Numbered from the stretch's first letter, positions 25,420-34,610 are shown. The stretch: DNA of 64,000 bases from Streptomyces typhae (GCF_009755605.1 NZ_WPNZ01000007.1:62001-126000), one strand, 5' to 3'. Notes: a model not told the origin generated them from the sequence alone. Translations and numbers: made by a program.

Positions 25420-26343
25420 TCAGTCGTTGCCCTGGAGGATCGCGATGATCCGCAGGAACTCCATGTAGATCCACACCAGCGTCATCGTGAGGCCGAAGGC
25501 GGCGAGCCAGGCCTCCTCGCGCGGGGCGCCGTACGCGATGCCGTCCTCGACCTGCTTGAAGTCCAGGGCCAGGAAGCAGGCACCGAGCAGGATGCCGATG
25601 ATGCCGAACATGATGCCGAGGCCACCGCTGCGGAAGCCGAGGCCGTCACCGCCGCCGAAGGCCGCGAACAGCAGGTTCACGCCCATCAGCAGGATGAAGC
25701 CGAGGGCGGCCGCCATCACGAAGCCGTAGAAACGGCGGTTGACGCGGATCCAGCCCGCCTTGTACGCCACGAGGACGCCGAGGAAGACGGCCATCGTGCC
25801 GAGCACCGCCTGCATGGCGGCGCCGCTCGCGATGCGGTTGTCGACGACGCTGGAGACGACGCCGAGGAAGACACCTTCGAGCGCGGCGTACGCCAGGATC
25901 AGCGGCGGCGAGGCCTTGCGCTTGAAGGCCTGCACGAAGCCGAGGATCATCGCGATCAGACCGGCGCCGATCGCGATGCCGTACGACTTGCCGATGTTGG
26001 CGTCGTCCACCGGGAGCAGCGCCCAGGCGAGCGCCGCCGTCACGACGAGCGTGCCGAGCGTGGTGGCCGTGCGCATGACGACGTCGTCCATCGTCATGCG
26101 GCCGGTGGTCACCGGGGTCTGCGGCGGGGCGCCCTGGAGGTCCTGCTGGGCGTACGGATTGTTGGCGTAGGGGTTGGTGGGGGCCTGCTGGCCCGCGCCC
26201 GCGTACGGGTTGCCCTGCGCGTACGGATTGGCCTGCTGCGTCCCGACGGCGGCTCCCCCGGCCTGCGGCTGCGCGTTGAAGCCCGCATAGCCGTTGTCGC
26301 GGCTGAACCCCCGTCGCGAGAAGACCGGGTTACTGCTCCTCAT
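25420..26343 (-). CDS. Bax inhibitor-1/YccA family membrane protein
   Basis: A 307-aa integral membrane protein. A soluble N-terminal tail of about 85 aa contains degenerate NPYA repeats ('NPYAQGNPYAGAGQQAPTNP'). Seven hydrophobic helices follow from about residue 95. The family signatures include 'ASPPLILAYAALEGVFLG' and the acidic 'ALDFKQVEDGIAYGAPREE'-like sequence with the conserved Asp residues implicated in pH-gated calcium leak in BsYetJ. It starts with ATG behind GGAGGAGTG. The physiological role in Streptomyces is unknown. Confidence 0.93.
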   Translation of the reverse strand: MRSSNPVFSRRGFSRDNGYAGFNAQPQAGGAAVGTQQANPYAQGNPYAGAGQQAPTNPYANNPYAQQDLQGAPPQTPVTTGRMTMDDVVMRTATTLGTLVVTAALAWALLPVDDANIGKSYGIAIGAGLIAMILGFVQAFKRKASPPLILAYAALEGVFLGVVSSVVDNRIASGAAMQAVLGTMAVFLGVLVAYKAGWIRVNRRFYGFVMAAALGFILLMGVNLLFAAFGGGDGLGFRSGGLGIMFGIIGILLGACFLALDFKQVEDGIAYGAPREEAWLAAFGLTMTLVWIYMEFLRIIAILQGND

Positions 26344-26521
26344 CTCACTCCTCCATGGCCACCGTCATGGCCACCGTGTGTGGCTTTGGTACAAGAGTAA
26401 TGGGCTGGCAAAGATCCGGCCCTAGTGCTCAGGGAGGATCTTTCCCCATTTGTGGAAAGAACGCGCAGGGAGCTCCGGGTGTTCCGTCCCGGCCCGCGCG
26501 CCCCGGGGGGAACGAATCGCC

Positions 26522-27715
26522 TCAGGGGAACGGAACCCCCGTATATCCCTCGGCGAGGTCGGTCTCGGCGGCCGCGCAGGTGGCGATCCGGTCGAGGCGG
26601 GCCCGGCGCAGCCGGTCGTCGAAGGGGGTGGCGTCGGGGTGGCGGTGCAGCAGGTCCGTCATCGCGTACGAGAAGTGCTCGGCCCCCCAGACCCGGCGCA
26701 GGCAGTCCGCGGAGTAGGCGTCGATCCCCGCGGGATCGCCGGTGTCACGGTGTGTGACAAGGGCACGGGCGAGAGTGACGACGTCGCCGACGGCGAGGTT
26801 GAGGCCCTTGGCGCCGGTGGGCGGCACGATGTGAGCGGCGTCCCCGGCGAGGAAGAGCCGGCCGTGCCGCATCGGCTCGTGGACCCAGGAGCGCATCGGG
26901 GTGACGGCCTTGGCCGTGATCGCCCCGCGTTCCAGGGGCCGCCCGCCGTCGGTCTCCACCCGCCGGTCCAGCTCGTCCCAGATCTCGGTGTCGCTCCAGG
27001 AGGCGGCTTCGGTGCTCGGCGGTACCTGGAGGTAGAGCCGGGAGACCGGGGCGTCCGCGCCCTCGGCCGGCGGCCTCATGCTTAGCAGGGCGAAGCCGCG
27101 GTCGTGGCGGGCGTACACCAGCTCGTGGTGCGAGGGCGGCGCGTCGGCGAGGATCCCGAGCCAGGCGTAGGGCCACGTGCGCTCGTAGGTCCGGGCGAGC
27201 GCGGGCGGCACCGCGGCCCGCGAGATCCCCCAGTAGCCGTCGCACCCGGCGACGTAGGAGCACTCCAGGACCTCCTCGCGGCCCCCGTGGCGGTAGCGCA
27301 CCCGGGGCCGGTCGGTGTCGGCGTCCTCGACGGCCAGGGCGCGGGCGCCGAAGAGCAGCGGGCCGCCGGTGCGGAACCGCAGGGCGATCAGGTCCTTGCA
27401 CACCTCGGTCTGGGCGTAGACGAGCACCGAGCGGCCGCCGGTGCGCGAGGGGAAGTCGACGCGGTGCCCGCGGCGGTCGAAGCGCAGCTCGATGCCGGTG
27501 TGCGGCAGGCCCTCGCGGTCCATGCGGGCGCCCGCGCCCGCCGCGCGCAGGGCGTCCGCCGTGCTCTGCTCCAGGATGCCGGCGCGCTGGCGCTGCTCGA
27601 CGTGGGCCCGGTCGCGGCTCTCCAGGACGACGGAGTCGATGCCCGCCTCGTCGAGCAGGCGGGCGAGCAGCAGGCCCGCGGGCCCGGCTCCGATGATCGC
27701 TACAGTCGTCCGCAT
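26522..27715 (-). CDS. pobA: 4-hydroxybenzoate 3-monooxygenase
   Basis: A 397-aa FAD-dependent hydroxylase converting 4-hydroxybenzoate to protocatechuate with NAD(P)H and O2. It has the N-terminal dinucleotide motif 'IIGAGPAGLLLARLL' (8-22), the 'QRQRAGILEQ' segment near 45 typical of PobA, the 'AGCDGYWGISR' DG motif near 160, and the FAD ribityl motif 'LFLAGDAAHIVPPTGAKGLN' near 285. The length is that of PobA enzymes (about 394). It is divergent from the VOC gene with a 210-nt gap. The protocatechuate-cleaving genes are not in the window. Confidence 0.95.
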   Translation of the reverse strand: MRTTVAIIGAGPAGLLLARLLDEAGIDSVVLESRDRAHVEQRQRAGILEQSTADALRAAGAGARMDREGLPHTGIELRFDRRGHRVDFPSRTGGRSVLVYAQTEVCKDLIALRFRTGGPLLFGARALAVEDADTDRPRVRYRHGGREEVLECSYVAGCDGYWGISRAAVPPALARTYERTWPYAWLGILADAPPSHHELVYARHDRGFALLSMRPPAEGADAPVSRLYLQVPPSTEAASWSDTEIWDELDRRVETDGGRPLERGAITAKAVTPMRSWVHEPMRHGRLFLAGDAAHIVPPTGAKGLNLAVGDVVTLARALVTHRDTGDPAGIDAYSADCLRRVWGAEHFSYAMTDLLHRHPDATPFDDRLRRARLDRIATCAAAETDLAEGYTGVPFP

Positions 27716-27925
27716 TCACGGGAGTGTCCGGGCGCCCCGGGCGGGTGTCAACGGGCGGCCGGTATTCGCGGGCACCGTTGTCGGTGACCGCTGCCATGCT
27801 GGGGGATGCGCACGTACACCGGGATCCGGGGTGCCGAGCCCGGATCCGGCACGGACCGAGGCCCGCCCCCGCCCCGGCGTGGCAGGCCCGGCCGCCGACC
27901 CTCGAAGGAAGGGCAGGGCAGGACC

Positions 27926-28720
27926 ATGCTTTCCACCGACTTCGTCCCGGGCGCCCCGAACTGGCTGGACCTGGGGGTGCCGGACGCCGACGCGGCGGTG
28001 ACCTACTACTCCGCCGTCTTCGGCTGGCAGTACCGTCCTGCCGGACCCGAGGGCGGGTACGGCTCCTTCGTCCAGGACGGCAGGAACGTGGCCGGGGTCG
28101 GCCCGCTGACCGAGGAGGGCGCGTCCGCCGCCTGGACGCTGTACTTCCACACGCCGGACGCGGACGCCTCCGCCAAGACCGTCGAGCAGGCGGGCGGCAG
28201 CGTCCGGGTGGAGCCGGGCGACGTGTTCGACTTCGGCCGCATGGGCCAGTTCACCGACCCGGCGGGCGCGGACTTCGCGGTCTGGCAGCCGACCGGCAGC
28301 AAGGGCGTGGAAGTGGCCGGTGCGCCGGGCTCGCTCGCGTGGGTGGAGCTGTTCACCACGGACGCCGCGATGGCGAAGGCGTTCTACCGCACGGTCTTCG
28401 ACTGGCAGTGCACCGACGTGCCGATGGACCCCGGCCTGACGTACACCGTGTTGACACCGGCGGGCCGCGGCGAGGAGCACGCCCACGGCGGCCTGACGGA
28501 GCTGTCCCCGCAGAACGTGGCCGAGGGCGCGCGGCCGGAGTGGCACCCCTACTTCGAGGTGGCCGACTGCGACGCCTCACACGCGAAGGCCGTGGAGGCC
28601 GGGGGCGCGGCGCTCGTGCCGCCCACCGACGTCGAGGGCATCGGCAGGCTCGCGATCCTGGCGGACCCGTGGGGAGCGCCTTTCGCGGTCATCAAGAGCG
28701 TTGCCCCCGGGGCGAGTTGA
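27926..28720 (+). CDS. VOC family protein (two glyoxalase domains)
   Basis: A 264-aa protein. It consists of two tandem vicinal-oxygen-chelate domains (about 10-125 and 135-260), each with the betaalphabetabetabeta pattern: 'LGVPDADAAVTYYSAVFGW' in the first and 'VELFTTDAAMAKAFYRTVFD' in the second. Candidate metal ligands are less certain. Streptomyces homologues are annotated as glyoxalase or hydroxylase. The ATG at 27926 with GGCAGGACC is preferred over an upstream in-frame GC-rich extension. Function unknown. Confidence 0.88.
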   Translation: MLSTDFVPGAPNWLDLGVPDADAAVTYYSAVFGWQYRPAGPEGGYGSFVQDGRNVAGVGPLTEEGASAAWTLYFHTPDADASAKTVEQAGGSVRVEPGDVFDFGRMGQFTDPAGADFAVWQPTGSKGVEVAGAPGSLAWVELFTTDAAMAKAFYRTVFDWQCTDVPMDPGLTYTVLTPAGRGEEHAHGGLTELSPQNVAEGARPEWHPYFEVADCDASHAKAVEAGGAALVPPTDVEGIGRLAILADPWGAPFAVIKSVAPGAS

Positions 28721-28788
28721 CCATCATTGGTTGAATGGTCGATGAACGTCTCGTACGGGGAACCGTGCGGGAGACGAGGCGGCGGAGG

Positions 28789-28871
28789 TGCCCGGAACCG
28801 GACTTGAACCGGTACGCCCGCTAGGGGCAGCGAGGTTTAAGCTCGCCGTGTCTGCATTCCACCATCCGGGC
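28789..28871 (-). tRNA. bldA: tRNA-Leu (anticodon UAA), bldA
   Basis: Cloverleaf on the minus strand. The acceptor arms GCCCGGA and TCCGGGC pair over 7 bp, with discriminator A. The anticodon stem GCGAG/CTCGC encloses loop CTTAAAC, giving anticodon UAA, which reads the rare UUA codon. There is a class II long variable arm (TGCCCCTAGCGGGCG region) and a T arm with GGTTCAAGTCC. The 3' CCA is not fully encoded. In Streptomyces this tRNA is BldA, which limits translation of TTA-containing developmental and antibiotic-regulatory genes. Confidence 0.96.
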
Positions 28872-28892
28872 AGGCCGTGGGCTCCGCATCAA

Positions 28893-28927
28893 GGCTTCGA
28901 CCCTATCGGGAGGCATCCCCCGAACAG
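28893..28927 (-). promoter_or_regulatory. Predicted bldA promoter
   Basis: On the minus strand CTGTTC (-35, 28922-28927) and TAGGGT (-10, 28900-28905) are separated by 16 nt, giving a transcription start near 28893, about 22 nt before the tRNA. The hexamers resemble vegetative sigma-HrdB promoters. The rest of 28872-29344 contains no gene; an AT-rich block at about 28944-28962 stands out. Confidence 0.55.
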
Positions 28928-29344
28928 CGGAACAACAGCCCGACGTTGTCTTATTTTATTGACGTCTGAGGGTGCATCAGCACCTGGTACGCGCCGGTGG
29001 TACATGCCATGGGCCTTGTGGGCCGGGCCCCTCGAAGGTGAGGGAATTGACGGAATTTAGCCGTCCCGGGCGAGACGTCCGCGCCCGGAGGTCTCCGGTG
29101 GGGTCCGGCGGGCCTGTGGTGGACCTCCGGTGGGGTTCCGGTGAGGGTCCGGTGCGGTCCGGCCCCGGCGGGCACACCCCCTACTTCGCGTAGGGGCACC
29201 CCCTCATCCCCAGGTATGACATGACCCCACCGAGTCCGACCCGAGTCGCCCCCAGGAACCGGAACAGCGGCTGACTCCACGGGACCGATCGGCCGCGACG
29301 ATGGAGTACGTCCCCACTCGTCGTCCCGACAGGAGCACCCTCCC

Positions 29345-30118
29345 GTGACCACCCACACCAGCTACGCCGCCCGGTCGACCGCCGTGGCCGCGCGTGCCGC
29401 GGATCTCTCCAAGGTGTACGGCCAGGGCGAGACTCAGGTCGTCGCGCTCGACCGTGTCTCCGTGGACTTCGGGCAGGGCGAGTTCACCGCGATCATGGGC
29501 CCCTCCGGCTCCGGCAAGTCCACGCTGATGCACTGCGTGGCGGGCCTGGACAGCTTCAGCGGCGGCTCCGTGCGCATCGGTGACACCGAGCTGTCGACCC
29601 TCAAGGACAAGCAGCTCACCAAGCTCCGCCGGGACAAGATCGGTTTCATCTTCCAGGCGTTCAACCTGCTGCCGACACTGACCGCCCTTGAGAACATCAC
29701 GCTTCCCATGGACATCGCGGGCCGCAAGCCCGACAAGCAGTGGCTGGAGCAGGTCATCTCCATGGTGGGCCTCGCGGGCCGCCTGTCGCACCGGCCCACC
29801 GAGCTCTCCGGCGGCCAGCAGCAGCGCGTCGCCGTGGCCCGCGCCCTCGCCTCCCGGCCGGAGATCATCTTCGGTGACGAGCCGACCGGCAACCTGGACT
29901 CGCGCTCGGGCGCCGAGGTCCTCGGCTTCCTGCGCAACTCGGTGCGGGAGCTGGGCCAGACCGTCGTGATGGTCACCCACGACCCGGTGGCCGCCTCGTA
30001 CGCGGACCGCGTGATCTTCCTTGCCGACGGGCGGATCGTGGACGAGATGCATCAGCCGACGGCTGACGGGGTTCTGGACCGCATGAAGGACTTCGACGCG
30101 AAGGGCCGGACCAGCTAG
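29345..30118 (+). CDS. ABC transporter ATP-binding protein (MacB/LolD type)
   Basis: A 257-aa ATPase. It has Walker A 'IMGPSGSGKSTLMHCVAG' (about 48-65), Q-loop 'GFIFQAFNLLPTLTALEN', signature 'LSGGQQQRVAVARAL' (about 158-172), Walker B 'IIFGDEPTGNLDSRSGAEV', and H-loop 'VVMVTHDP'. The 'FQ.FNLLP' and 'DEPTGNLD' motifs place it with MacB/LolD/FtsE-type partners of FtsX-like permeases. The GTG start has AGGAG. It precedes the permease at 30431, 312 nt away; this gap contains a 142-bp tandem duplication which copies the end of this gene. Confidence 0.95.
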   Translation: MTTHTSYAARSTAVAARAADLSKVYGQGETQVVALDRVSVDFGQGEFTAIMGPSGSGKSTLMHCVAGLDSFSGGSVRIGDTELSTLKDKQLTKLRRDKIGFIFQAFNLLPTLTALENITLPMDIAGRKPDKQWLEQVISMVGLAGRLSHRPTELSGGQQQRVAVARALASRPEIIFGDEPTGNLDSRSGAEVLGFLRNSVRELGQTVVMVTHDPVAASYADRVIFLADGRIVDEMHQPTADGVLDRMKDFDAKGRTS

Positions 30119-30389
30119 CGCTGGTCGGCCCCGTTGTGGGCGGCCCCCCTCCTGCGCCGCTTCGGCTGAACACCCCCCGGGTCCACCGGACCGGCTGTGG
30201 CTGGTCGCGCAGTTCCCCGCGCCCCTGACGGGGCGCCCGCACCCGGGGCGGACCAGCTAGGGCTGGTCGGCCCCGCTGTGGGCGGCCCCCCTCCTGCGCC
30301 GCTTCGGCTGAACACTCCCCGGGCCCACCGGACCGGCTGTGGCTGGTCGCGCAGTTCCCCGCGCCCCTGACGGGGCGCCCGCACCCGGG
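30111..30389. repeat. 142-bp tandem duplication between ABC ATPase and permease genes
   Basis: Two copies with a 142-nt period, anchored by CCAGCTAG (30111 and 30253). The first copy starts inside the last codons and stop of the ATPase gene. Each copy contains GCAGTTCCCCGCGCCCCTGA (the array element at 21.7-22.1 kb) and a CTGCGCCGCTTCGGCTGAAC block. Confidence 0.9.
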
Positions 30390-30430
30390 CCCACCAGTTC
30401 TCGCCCGACCCTCACCCTGGACTGACTCCC

Positions 30431-32947
30431 ATGTTCCGTACCGCCCTGCGCAACGTACTCGCGCACAAGGCCCGGCTGTTGATGACCGTGCTCGCCGTCA
30501 TGCTCGGCGTCGCGTTCGTCTCCGGCACGCTGGTCTTCACCGACACCTTCGGCTCCGCCTACAAGAACAAATCGGCCAAGAGCTTCGACCACGTCTCCGT
30601 CGCCATCACTCCCGAAGGTGACGCCGACGACAGCGACACCAAGCGGCCGCCGCTGACGGACGGGCTGCTCGCCGAGGCCAGGAAGCTGCCCGGCGCCGAG
30701 TCCGCGCTCGGCAGCGTCTCCGGCTTCACCGCGCTCGCCGACAAGGACGGCAAGCTGGTCGGCGGCGAGTGGGGCACCACCGGCGCCAACTTCTTCCCGG
30801 GCAAGGACGGCAAGGACCCGCGTTACGACTTCACCGACGGCGCCGCCCCCAAGTCGGCCCGTGACATCGCCCTGGACAGCCGTACCGCCGACCGCACGGG
30901 CTACAAGGTGGGCGACACGGTCCGCTACTCCACCGACGGACCGGTGCGCACCGCCAAGGTCACCGGCATCTTCGACACCGACGACGGCAGCGTCGTCGCG
31001 GGCGGCAGCCTGGTCGTGTTCGACAACGACACGGCGCGCGAGGCCCTCGGCAAGAAGAACATGTCGTACGACGAGATCGACGTGAAGGCCGCCGCGGGCA
31101 CCTCCGAGGGCGCCCTGAAGGCCTCCGTCGAGAAGATCCTGCCGAAGGACGCCGAGGCGGAGACCGGCGCCTCGCTCAAGGACGAGCAGGACCGCATGAT
31201 CGAGCAGAACACCAGCTCCATGAGCCAGGTGCTGCTGATCTTCGCCGGCATCGCCCTGTTCGTCGGCATCTTCATCATCGCCAACACCTTCACGATGCTG
31301 GTCGCCCAGCGCACCAAGGAACTGGCCCTGATGCGCGCCGTCGGCGCCTCCCGCCGCCAGGTCACCCGCTCCGTGCTGATCGAGGCGTTCCTCGTGGGCC
31401 TCGTCGCCGCCGTCGCGGGCTTCGCGCTCGGCATCGGCGTGGCCGTCGGCCTGGAGGCCCTGATGAACGCGGGCGGCGCCTCGCTGCCCGACGGGCCCCT
31501 CGTCATCGCCCCGGCGACGATCGCCACCGCGCTGCTCATCGGCGTGGTCGTGACCATGCTCGCCGCCTGGCTGCCCGGTCGCCGCGCCGCGAAGATCCCG
31601 CCGGTCGCCGCGATGAACAGCGTGCACGCCACACCCACCACACGCGGCCTGGTCGTCCGCAACACCATCGGCTCGCTGATCGTCGCGCTCGGCGTGGTCA
31701 TGATGTTCATGGAGGACAACTACGTGAAGTCCGGGGGCGCCGGGGTCATCCTCGTCGGCGTCATCGTCCTCACGCCGCTGCTGTCCCGTCCCTTCATCGC
31801 CGCCGCGGGACCGCTCCTGAAGCCGTTCGGGGTCACCGGCAAGCTGGCCCGACTGAACTCGGTCCGCAACCCGCGCCGCACCGCCTCCACCGCCTCGGCC
31901 CTGATGATCGGTCTGACCCTCATCACCGCCATGACCGTCGTGGCCGTCTCCATGGGCAACGCCATCAACAAGATGGCGACGGACTCCCTGAAGGCCGACT
32001 ACGCCGTCTCCATGGCGAACTTCCAGCCCCTGACCCCCAAGGTCCACGACACGCTGGCGAAGCTGCCCGAGGTCGAGGCCAGCTCCGCCCTGCGCACCGC
32101 CTCCGGCAAGGCCGACGGCAGCTACACCGACATCACCGGCGTCGACGCGAAGTCCTTCGGCAAGCTCGTCGACCTGGACTTCACCAGCGGCTCCCTGGCC
32201 GGTCTGCACGGCAGGGCCACAGTGATCGACAAGGAGCTCGCCGACAACCAGGGCATCAAGACCGGTGACACCGTCCCGGTGAAGTTCGACCAGGACGACA
32301 AGACCGTGCGGCTGAAGGTCGTCGGCGTCTACCAGCAGAACGAGATGATCAACGGTCTGTTCACGCCGACCGCCAACGTCACCCCGCACCTGTCGAAGGT
32401 CGTCGACCAGCAGCTCCTCCTGAAGATGAAGGGCGGTACGTCCGACAAGGCCGAGGACGCCGTCGTGAAGGCGCTCGGCGACAACCCCGCCATCAAGATC
32501 CAGGACAAGGACGACATCAGCAACGAGGTCGGCGGCGCCATCAACATGCTCCTGAACATGCTGTACGGGCTGCTCGCCATGGCCATACTCGTCGCCGTCC
32601 TCGGGGTCATCAACACCCTGGCGATGTCCGTCTTCGAGCGGAAGCACGAGATCGGCATGCTCCGCGCGATCGGCCTGGACCGCGCGAAGATCAAGCAGAT
32701 GGTGCGCCTGGAGTCGGTCGTCATCTCGCTGTTCGGCGCGGCGCTCGGGGTGGGACTCGGCCTCTTCCTCGGGTGGATCGCCGGTGACAGCATCGCCGAC
32801 ACCGTGCAGACGTACACCATGGAGGTCCCCGTGGGCCGGATCGTGGTCTTCCTCGCGATCGCGGCGGTGGTCGGTGTCCTCGCGGCCGTCTGGCCGGCGC
32901 GGTCCGCTGCGCGGCTCAACCCTTTGCAGGCGATCAAGTCGGAGTAA
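30431..32947 (+). CDS. ABC transporter permease, duplicated FtsX/MacB-type
   Basis: An 838-aa membrane protein. It has two FtsX modules, each with a periplasmic-type MacB_PCD domain and four-helix units. The segments are: N-terminal 'NVLAHKARLLMTVLAVMLGV' at 5-30, a large extracellular domain, TM helices at about 260-400 ('ALFVGIFIIANTFTMLV'), then 'NPRRTASTASALMIGLTLITA' and a second extracellular domain. The last three TM segments are near 700-830 ('VAVLGVINTLAMSVFERK'). These exporters act in lipoprotein, antimicrobial-peptide or cell-envelope stress handling. Partner ATPase is the gene at 29345. Confidence 0.93.
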   Translation: MFRTALRNVLAHKARLLMTVLAVMLGVAFVSGTLVFTDTFGSAYKNKSAKSFDHVSVAITPEGDADDSDTKRPPLTDGLLAEARKLPGAESALGSVSGFTALADKDGKLVGGEWGTTGANFFPGKDGKDPRYDFTDGAAPKSARDIALDSRTADRTGYKVGDTVRYSTDGPVRTAKVTGIFDTDDGSVVAGGSLVVFDNDTAREALGKKNMSYDEIDVKAAAGTSEGALKASVEKILPKDAEAETGASLKDEQDRMIEQNTSSMSQVLLIFAGIALFVGIFIIANTFTMLVAQRTKELALMRAVGASRRQVTRSVLIEAFLVGLVAAVAGFALGIGVAVGLEALMNAGGASLPDGPLVIAPATIATALLIGVVVTMLAAWLPGRRAAKIPPVAAMNSVHATPTTRGLVVRNTIGSLIVALGVVMMFMEDNYVKSGGAGVILVGVIVLTPLLSRPFIAAAGPLLKPFGVTGKLARLNSVRNPRRTASTASALMIGLTLITAMTVVAVSMGNAINKMATDSLKADYAVSMANFQPLTPKVHDTLAKLPEVEASSALRTASGKADGSYTDITGVDAKSFGKLVDLDFTSGSLAGLHGRATVIDKELADNQGIKTGDTVPVKFDQDDKTVRLKVVGVYQQNEMINGLFTPTANVTPHLSKVVDQQLLLKMKGGTSDKAEDAVVKALGDNPAIKIQDKDDISNEVGGAINMLLNMLYGLLAMAILVAVLGVINTLAMSVFERKHEIGMLRAIGLDRAKIKQMVRLESVVISLFGAALGVGLGLFLGWIAGDSIADTVQTYTMEVPVGRIVVFLAIAAVVGVLAAVWPARSAARLNPLQAIKSE

Positions 32948-33019
32948 CGCTTGCGCTGTGCTGAGCGGGGGGCTGGGGCCCGGGGTGCTGGTGCGCCCCG
33001 GGCCCCGTTCGTTTGGGGC

Positions 33020-33085
33020 TGCGCCCCTTGCCCCCCTGTCGCCGCTTCGCGGCTCGTCCTCAAACGCCGGACGGGCTGAGTTTCT
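33020..33085. repeat. CCGTCCGGCGTTTGAGGA-family element at the end of cfa
   Basis: CTCGTCCTCAAACGCCGGAC (33053-33072) is the same element as in the hut operon and the 18.3-kb array. On the minus strand it reads into cfa's last codons (Pro-Ser-Gly-Val-stop) and supplies the TGA. Flanking sequence has the usual GGGGCTGCGCCCC palindrome. Confidence 0.85.
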
Positions 33086-34418
33086 CGTCCCCCGGGCTGA
33101 AATCCTCGCCGCCAGGCGGACCGGAGAGCCACTTCCTGGCGCGCAGGGGAAGGCCCGACGTCCCCTCCTCCGGGGTGCGGATCGCCAGGACCTGGTTGAC
33201 GCCGATGCGGTTGTGTTCGAAGGCCAGGGCGCTCGCGGCCATGTAGAGGCGCCAGACGCGGGCGCGGCCGGGGCTGGTGAGGCGGACGCCCTCGGGCCAG
33301 TGGGCCTCCAGGTTGGCGACCCAGCGGCGCAGGGTGAGGGCGTAGTGCTCGCGGATGGACTCCACGTCGCGGACCTCGAAGCCGGCCCGCTCCAGGAGGC
33401 CGACGGTGGTGCCGAGGGGGGCGAGCTCGCCGTCGGGGAAGACATAGGCGTCGATGAACTCGTCGACCGTGTACGCGGACTCGTCGGCCTGCGGGCGGCG
33501 CGCGATCTGGTGGTTCAGGAGGCGCCCGCCGGGCTTCAGGAGTGCGCGCAGGTCGTTCGCGTACTCCAGGTACCGGTCGGCGCCCACGTGTTCGGCCATG
33601 CCGATGGAGGAGATCGCGTCGTAGGGGCCATCGCGCACGTCGCGGTAGTCCTGTACGCGGATCTCGATGCGGTCGGTGAGCCCTTCCTGGGCGATGCGCT
33701 TCCTCGCGTACGCGGCCTGCTCCTGCGAGAGCGTCACGCCGACGACGCTCACGCCGTGCTCGCGGGCGGCGTGCACGGCCATGGAGCCCCAGCCGCAGCC
33801 GACGTCGAGCAGCCGCATGCCGGGGCGCAGGCCGAGCTTGCGGGCGACGAGTTCGAGCTTGTCGCGCTGGGCGTCCTCCAGGGTCGCGTCCGGGGACTCC
33901 CAGTAGGCGCACGAGTAGACCATCGACGGGCCGAGGACCAGTTCGTAGAAGTCGTTGCCGACGTCGTAGTGGTGGCTGACGGCCTTCTTGTCGCTGCCCC
34001 TGGTGTGCCGGTGCAGCCTGCTCTGCCTGCGCGTCTCCTCGCGGGGCGCGGGCGGCGGCACGAAGGGCGCGGCGAGCCGGAACAGGGACCTGGCCGCGGA
34101 TCTGACCTCCGGGTCGCGCAGGTTGTCGGCGAGGGTCCTGGCGTCCTCGCCGCGCTCCCAGATGTACTCGGCGAGCAGGTCGAGCACCACGTACAGATCG
34201 CCGTCGACATCGATGTCCCCCGCCACCCAGGCGCGGGCGAGGCCCAGCTCCCCCGGCTTCCACAACAGGCGGCGCAGGGCTCGGCGGTGGCGCACGACGA
34301 GGGTGGGCGCGCCGGGCGGTCCGGCCTCGGAACCGTCCCAGGCGCGGACTCGGATCGGCAGCTCGGCTCCCGTGAGCTGCTCGGCGAGGTTCTTGAGCCG
34401 CACCGCGGCATCCTGCAT
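33060..34418 (-). CDS. cfa: Cyclopropane-fatty-acyl-phospholipid synthase family methyltransferase
   Basis: A 452-aa SAM-dependent methyltransferase acting on unsaturated phospholipid acyl chains. An N-terminal domain (about 1-130) precedes the catalytic domain. The catalytic domain starts with 'KKAVSHHYDVGNDFYELVLG' and contains SAM motif I 'LLDVGCGWGSMAVHAA' (about 200), 'VVGVTLSQEQAAYARKR', 'GMAEHVG' and 'FIDAYVFPDGEL'. The ATG at 34418 with GGAGGTG is preferred over upstream in-frame codons. The last 15-20 residues (ending SPSGV) come from a dispersed repeat and may be non-functional. Confidence 0.92.
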   Translation of the reverse strand: MQDAAVRLKNLAEQLTGAELPIRVRAWDGSEAGPPGAPTLVVRHRRALRRLLWKPGELGLARAWVAGDIDVDGDLYVVLDLLAEYIWERGEDARTLADNLRDPEVRSAARSLFRLAAPFVPPPAPREETRRQSRLHRHTRGSDKKAVSHHYDVGNDFYELVLGPSMVYSCAYWESPDATLEDAQRDKLELVARKLGLRPGMRLLDVGCGWGSMAVHAAREHGVSVVGVTLSQEQAAYARKRIAQEGLTDRIEIRVQDYRDVRDGPYDAISSIGMAEHVGADRYLEYANDLRALLKPGGRLLNHQIARRPQADESAYTVDEFIDAYVFPDGELAPLGTTVGLLERAGFEVRDVESIREHYALTLRRWVANLEAHWPEGVRLTSPGRARVWRLYMAASALAFEHNRIGVNQVLAIRTPEEGTSGLPLRARKWLSGPPGGEDFSPGDEKLSPSGV

Positions 34419-34564
34419 GGCGCACACCTCCGTGATCGCGTCGCGGAACGGAACGTCCGACACCACGTAAACACCAACGGAGTGCGTGCGCAGTCCCGTT
34501 GCCCCGTCACGAATGGGCAAAATACATGTACTGAGCACTAAGGGGATAGCGGGAACGCGGGAAA

Positions 34565-34610
34565 CGCCGAAAGGGCCCCCGCACCACGGATGGCGGGGGC
34601 CCTTTCGGCG
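34565..34610 (-). terminator. Terminator of ndh
   Basis: An 18-bp perfect stem (CGCCGAAAGGGCCCCCGC, 34565-34582; its complement at 34593-34610) with a 10-nt loop, 51 nt past the ndh stop. It separates ndh from cfa. Confidence 0.85.

Noticed and set aside
28951..29358. Possible gene between bldA and the ABC ATPase
   Set aside because: Open frames on both strands lack ribosome binding sites and domain-like sequence; Pro/Gly/Thr-rich non-coding repeat DNA is more likely.
30257..33445. 1062-codon minus-strand open frame antisense to the ABC permease
   Set aside because: Antisense shadow of the permease gene; composition is Gly/Asp/Val/Arg-rich without motifs.
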